From contig CAYMCO010000010.1 in assembly GCA_964388955.1 (NCBI GenBank), positions 74,957-138,956 of the forward strand: 64,000 nucleotides of DNA, given 5' to 3'. Origin of the DNA: CAYMCO01 sp964388955. Its GTDB lineage: Bacteria > Chloroflexota > Anaerolineae > Anaerolineales > E44-bin32. This document shows positions 61,264 to 64,000 of this stretch, one piece after another. A program made the position numbers and the translations under genes. Numbering within the stretch: position 1 is the stretch's first letter; each line of letters starts with the position of its first letter. The notes below the pieces were generated by a model. That model saw nothing but the letters and a program-made list of their open reading frames with translations. It had not been told where the DNA came from and searched no databases.

Positions 61264-62208
61264 TCAGTTCACATCACGCGCCCGCATTTCCCGGATCAGG
61301 GAGATGAAGGCTTCCTCCATGCGGGCATCTATTCTGCGGAGATGGATGACCGCCACACCTCGTTCCGCCAATGCACCTGCGATCTGATCGCGCCGTTTCT
61401 CGGCCGAATCGACCACCAGGTGAAAGGTCTCCCCGTACGTTTGGATCTGCATCACACCCGGCAAGTGATCGATGCGATCCTTTGCGGCCCGCCAATGCGC
61501 TGGCCGAAGCTCCAGGATGTCGCCTCCGATACGCCCCCGTATGACCTCCGGTGTGTCGCAGATCACCATCTCCCCCTGGTACATCAAGCCGACCCGCGCG
61601 CAGCGGTCGGCCTCGTCCATATAAGGGGTGCTGATGAGAATCGTGGTGCCTCCGCCGTGCAGCTCCATCAGGATATCCCAGAACTCTCGCCGCGAGATGG
61701 GGTCGACGCCGGTGGTGGGTTCGTCGAGCAGTAGAATCTCGGGTTCGTGGATCAATGTGCTCGCCAAAGCCAGCTTCTTCTTCATCCCGCCTGAGAGATC
61801 GGCTGCTCGGCGCGATACGAATTCCGTCAGGCCGGCGAACTCAAGCAGCCGCCGGGTCCGAGCCGTGATCTCCGCCCGAGGGACCTGGTAGATTTCCGAG
61901 AAGAATTGTAGGTTCTCGCTCACGGTGAGCTCGCCGTAGAGGCTGAATTCTTGGGCCATGTAGCCGATATGGCCCTTGACCGCTTCGGCTTGCTCTCGAA
62001 GTGACAAGCCCGCCACGGCCGCCTCCCCCCCGGTGATATCGAGCAGCCCGGCCATCAATCGCAAGGTGGTGGTCTTCCCCGCACCATCCGGACCCACCAA
62101 CCCGAAGAGCTCCCCTCGGAAGATGGTCAGATTCAGGTCGTCCACGGCGCGGGTCTCTTTGAAATCCCGCCGCAGGCCCTTTGCCTCGATAATCACCTCA
62201 GAGGCCAT
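61264..62208 (-). CDS. ABC transporter ATP-binding protein (first half of YbhF-like pair)
   Basis: 314 aa. Walker A GLVGPDGAGKTTT, signature LSGGMKKKLALA, Walker B ILLLDEPTTGVDP, then STPYMDEADRCARVGLMY. In E. coli YbhF both ATPase halves are one polypeptide; here they are separate genes. Confidence 0.93.
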   Translation of the reverse strand: MASEVIIEAKGLRRDFKETRAVDDLNLTIFRGELFGLVGPDGAGKTTTLRLMAGLLDITGGEAAVAGLSLREQAEAVKGHIGYMAQEFSLYGELTVSENLQFFSEIYQVPRAEITARTRRLLEFAGLTEFVSRRAADLSGGMKKKLALASTLIHEPEILLLDEPTTGVDPISRREFWDILMELHGGGTTILISTPYMDEADRCARVGLMYQGEMVICDTPEVIRGRIGGDILELRPAHWRAAKDRIDHLPGVMQIQTYGETFHLVVDSAEKRRDQIAGALAERGVAVIHLRRIDARMEEAFISLIREMRARDVN

Positions 62209-62217
62209 GCCCGGCTC

Positions 62218-62487
62218 CTACCGCCTCGCCCGGCGGATGAGCCACAGCACCAGGAGCGCGCCCAGCGCCGGCTCCAGCGCCACACCGAGGTTCCGCATTG
62301 CATTGCTGAAGCCCATGGCCGGAATCACGTACCAGTCCAACAGGCCCACCGCCACTGCGATCACGATGGCGACGAGAAAATCGCCGCCCGCCCCGATAGG
62401 CCGATTCCCCTTCCAGATCAAGCCCGCCAACCAGCCCATGACGAGCCCTACGACGATCATCGCGCCGACGAGAATCAAGATCTCCAT
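62218..62487 (-). CDS. small membrane protein, GlsB/YeaQ-like
   Basis: 89 aa, three hydrophobic segments (ILILVGAMIVVGLVMGWLAG, FLVAIVIAVAVGLLDWYV, ALEPALGALLVLWLI). The GWLAG...GAGGDF order resembles the transglycosylase-associated GlsB/YeaQ family. ATG 62487 with GAGGAGTGGAG. Position between the regulator and the pump genes suggests co-regulation. Confidence 0.65.
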   Translation of the reverse strand: MEILILVGAMIVVGLVMGWLAGLIWKGNRPIGAGGDFLVAIVIAVAVGLLDWYVIPAMGFSNAMRNLGVALEPALGALLVLWLIRRARR

Positions 62488-62547
62488 GTCTCCACTCCTC
62501 CGCAATCAGATGCTATCGGTTCATTTTCGGGTTCGACTGCGCCCCCG

Positions 62548-63150
62548 TCACTCGTCCGACTCCAATCCAGCGATGAGCAGGCGGATTCCCTTGTCAATGC
62601 TCTGTTTCAAGTCGACCTTGGTTGGATCGGCTGCCCACAGGATCCCCATCCCCTCAGCAAGGGCGACCAGTGCATAGACCGCTGCGTCCACGTCCGGGGT
62701 ATGAAATTCCCCCCGCTCCACACCCTGCCGGATGATCGGCCGCAGGAATTCATAGAACTCCTGATAGTATCCGCCGATGGTGTTTCGGATACGCTCATCG
62801 CGCATCATCATGGCCCAGTATTCCATTAGGATGGGCATGATGGGCTGCATCTGCTCAAAGCTGGCCGTGACCATCTCAAGCGTGACGAGCAGCTTCTCCC
62901 GTGACCGCTCTTCGCCTTGCACGACCTGCTGGGCGTGCGCCAGTTCGCGCTCGAAGATATAGCCGACAATCGAGTTGATGAGCTCGTCTTTGCTCTCAAA
63001 ATACCAATACAGGGTGCCCTTGCTCAGCCCGGCCCGCGCGACGATATCATCCATCGTGGCATCGCCGAATCCCTTCTCCGTGAAGGCCTGAATGGCGGCC
63101 TCAAGGATCTGGGCCCGGCGCTCCCGCCGCAATTCCTCTTTTGAGCCCAT
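62548..63150 (-). CDS. TetR-family repressor of the efflux operon (CecR-like)
   Basis: About 200 aa. N-terminal HTH: RRAQILEAAIQAFTEKGF, then ATMDDIVARAGLSKGTLYWYFESKDEL, the standard TetR recognition helix. The C-terminal half is helical with a hydrophobic ligand pocket (MPILMEYWAMMMRDERI). ATG 63150 is used; GTG 63156 is equally possible. It heads the operon TetR-GlsB-ABC-permease-permease-ABC-adaptor, the same functions as E. coli cecR-ybhGFSR. Confidence 0.9.
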   Translation of the reverse strand: MGSKEELRRERRAQILEAAIQAFTEKGFGDATMDDIVARAGLSKGTLYWYFESKDELINSIVGYIFERELAHAQQVVQGEERSREKLLVTLEMVTASFEQMQPIMPILMEYWAMMMRDERIRNTIGGYYQEFYEFLRPIIRQGVERGEFHTPDVDAAVYALVALAEGMGILWAADPTKVDLKQSIDKGIRLLIAGLESDE

Positions 63151-63166
63151 CGACACCTCGAGTGTA

Positions 63167-63182
63167 GACCGACCGGTCAGTC
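63167..63182. promoter_or_regulatory. probable TetR operator
   Basis: GACCGACCGGTCAGTC is a near-perfect palindrome (one mismatched pair) centred on ACCGGT, immediately after the -10 and extended by TCAG repeats to 63188. Confidence 0.7.
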
Positions 63183-63188
63183 AGTCAG

Positions 63189-63217
63189 AGATTACAGCGG
63201 AATCTCGGCGGAGTCAA
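63189..63217 (-). promoter_or_regulatory. promoter of the TetR/efflux operon
   Basis: Minus strand TTGACT (63212-63217), 17 nt, TAATCT (63189-63194). The operator covers the predicted start site. Confidence 0.75.
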
Positions 63218-63637
63218 GCGTTGGGCGCCTTGTGATGCGGCATGCGCAATGCGCGATGGGCGCCAAGCGATGGGCGATGACCAGTGTGTAATGGATGGTA
63301 GGTAATGAGCGGTGAGCCCTTCGCCGGGGGGCCTGCGCGGGCCGAGATCGGAGGGAGCATTGGATGCCCAGCATACACAACATGTAATGTGTATGGTGTA
63401 ATCTGTCACTGATGTCGGGCGGCCGGACGTGCGGCCCCCCAGGTGGGGGTGTCACGACATGCGGCGCCGAGGATTGAGCAGGTCCGAGGTCAAGACGGTG
63501 GGGCACAACTCGTGACCCCTCCACTTTCCACCTTCCGCTTCCCTCTGTTCACTTTTCACCACTCACCGCTCACTGTTCACGAGGCGATTCTTCCATTCTC
63601 TTTCCCTGAGCGAGTTCCCCACAGCCCGCCTCGGGCA
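63218..63637. other. intergenic region with palindrome and short repeats
   Basis: CATACACA (63372-63379) and TGTGTATG (63388-63395) form a perfect 8-bp palindrome with an 8-nt loop. GCGATGGGCG-type and TTCAC-type degenerate tandem units occupy 63246-63330 and 63535-63582. No coding frame is supported. Confidence 0.5.
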
Positions 63638-63875
63638 GGGGTGTGTTCCATTTCAGGAGGCGCGGCTGCTCGAGAGTGAATGTACGGCGCTCCTCTCGAT
63701 ACACCTCATGGTTTCCCCACTCGGCACTCGAGATGCGCCTCCCCACAATCGGAACGTGCGAAGCAGGCCGCATCTCGAGTAGCGGCGAGCGGAGCGATGC
63801 GTGTATCGAGAGGCCTGGCCTGTGTTGTTGACAGGGTGCGGCAGGTACGAGTCTGCCGTGTCAGATCGCCCCCCA
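63638..63875 (+). repeat. dispersed structured 238-bp element, copy C
   Basis: Nested inverted repeats: CCTCTCGATACAC (63692-63704) with GTGTATCGAGAGG (63801-63813), and inside it ACTCGAGATGCG (63726-63737) with CGCATCTCGAGT (63769-63780), all perfect. A third hairpin is TGACA..GGCAG/CTGCC.TGTCA (63831-63863). It ends 31 nt before the tRNA-Gly promoter. Confidence 0.8.
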
Positions 63876-63906
63876 AAACATAGACGCACCCTCGGGCAGC
63901 CCCTTG

Positions 63907-63935
63907 TTGACATCCTGCGCCAATCACGGTATCCT
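63907..63935 (+). promoter_or_regulatory. promoter of tRNA-Gly
   Basis: TTGACA (63907-63912), 17 nt, TATCCT (63930-63935). Confidence 0.8.
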
Positions 63936-63947
63936 TGCCCAGTGTAC

Positions 63948-64000
<53 letters not shown>

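Noticed and set aside
63218..63582. CRISPR-like array from short repeated words
   Set aside because: Units are 7-10 nt, degenerate and contiguous, without unique spacers.

Overview
This is a 64 kb, GC-rich, gene-dense bacterial chromosome segment. It reads best as Chloroflexota, Anaerolineae-like. The clues are two secreted proteins with the SDPNSGWDR signature, kinases with stacked GAF domains, a large B12-dependent ribonucleotide reductase and many two-electron flavoprotein genes. That placement is inference; there is no rRNA gene here. Most promoters I could read are sigma70-like (TTGACN, 16-18 nt, TATAAT-like). I see no CRISPR array, transposase or phage module.

Layout. 1-7.5 kb: truncated inositol-3-phosphate synthase, an orphan GAF histidine kinase, two small GWELV-motif proteins, tRNA-Pro, a candidate small RNA, a malic enzyme-phosphotransacetylase fusion and a zinc-ribbon membrane protein. 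8.3-15.2 kb: tRNA-Arg, then a seven-gene electron-transfer cluster on the minus strand (etfB2-etfA2-acyl-CoA dehydrogenase-fixC-fixX-etfB1-etfA1) behind a strong promoter. 15.4-27.1 kb (plus strand): TPR protein, lipoprotein, mtaB, yqeY, an HD phosphohydrolase, ybeY, dgkA, a triple-GAF kinase, and an overlapping AP-endonuclease/uracil-DNA-glycosylase pair. 27.2-31.0 kb (minus): deoxynucleoside kinase, nrdJ, nrdR.

31.3-49.0 kb is one long division and cell-wall (dcw) operon on the minus strand, mraZ to ftsZ. It starts at a promoter with a four-box MraZ operator and ends in an intrinsic terminator whose loop holds the ftsZ stop codon. It lacks murE. It carries three extra genes: an 86-aa protein before murD, a CvpA-like membrane protein before murC, and a 58-aa basic protein between murC and murB. 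Its longest overlap is 86 nt, between ftsW and murG.

49.4-64 kb: rnpB (minus), an FmdB-type zinc ribbon, small metabolic genes, a second SDPNSGWDR lipoprotein, tRNA-Phe, an orphan CcrM-like adenine methyltransferase, a TetR-regulated two-ATPase, two-permease efflux operon resembling YbhGFSR, and a tRNA-Gly cut by the window end.

The least explained signal is a 238-bp non-coding element present twice, without indels, near rnpB and near tRNA-Gly, with a shortened relative near 7.6 kb. It contains nested inverted repeats. All functional calls come from reading the sequence; no database search was run.
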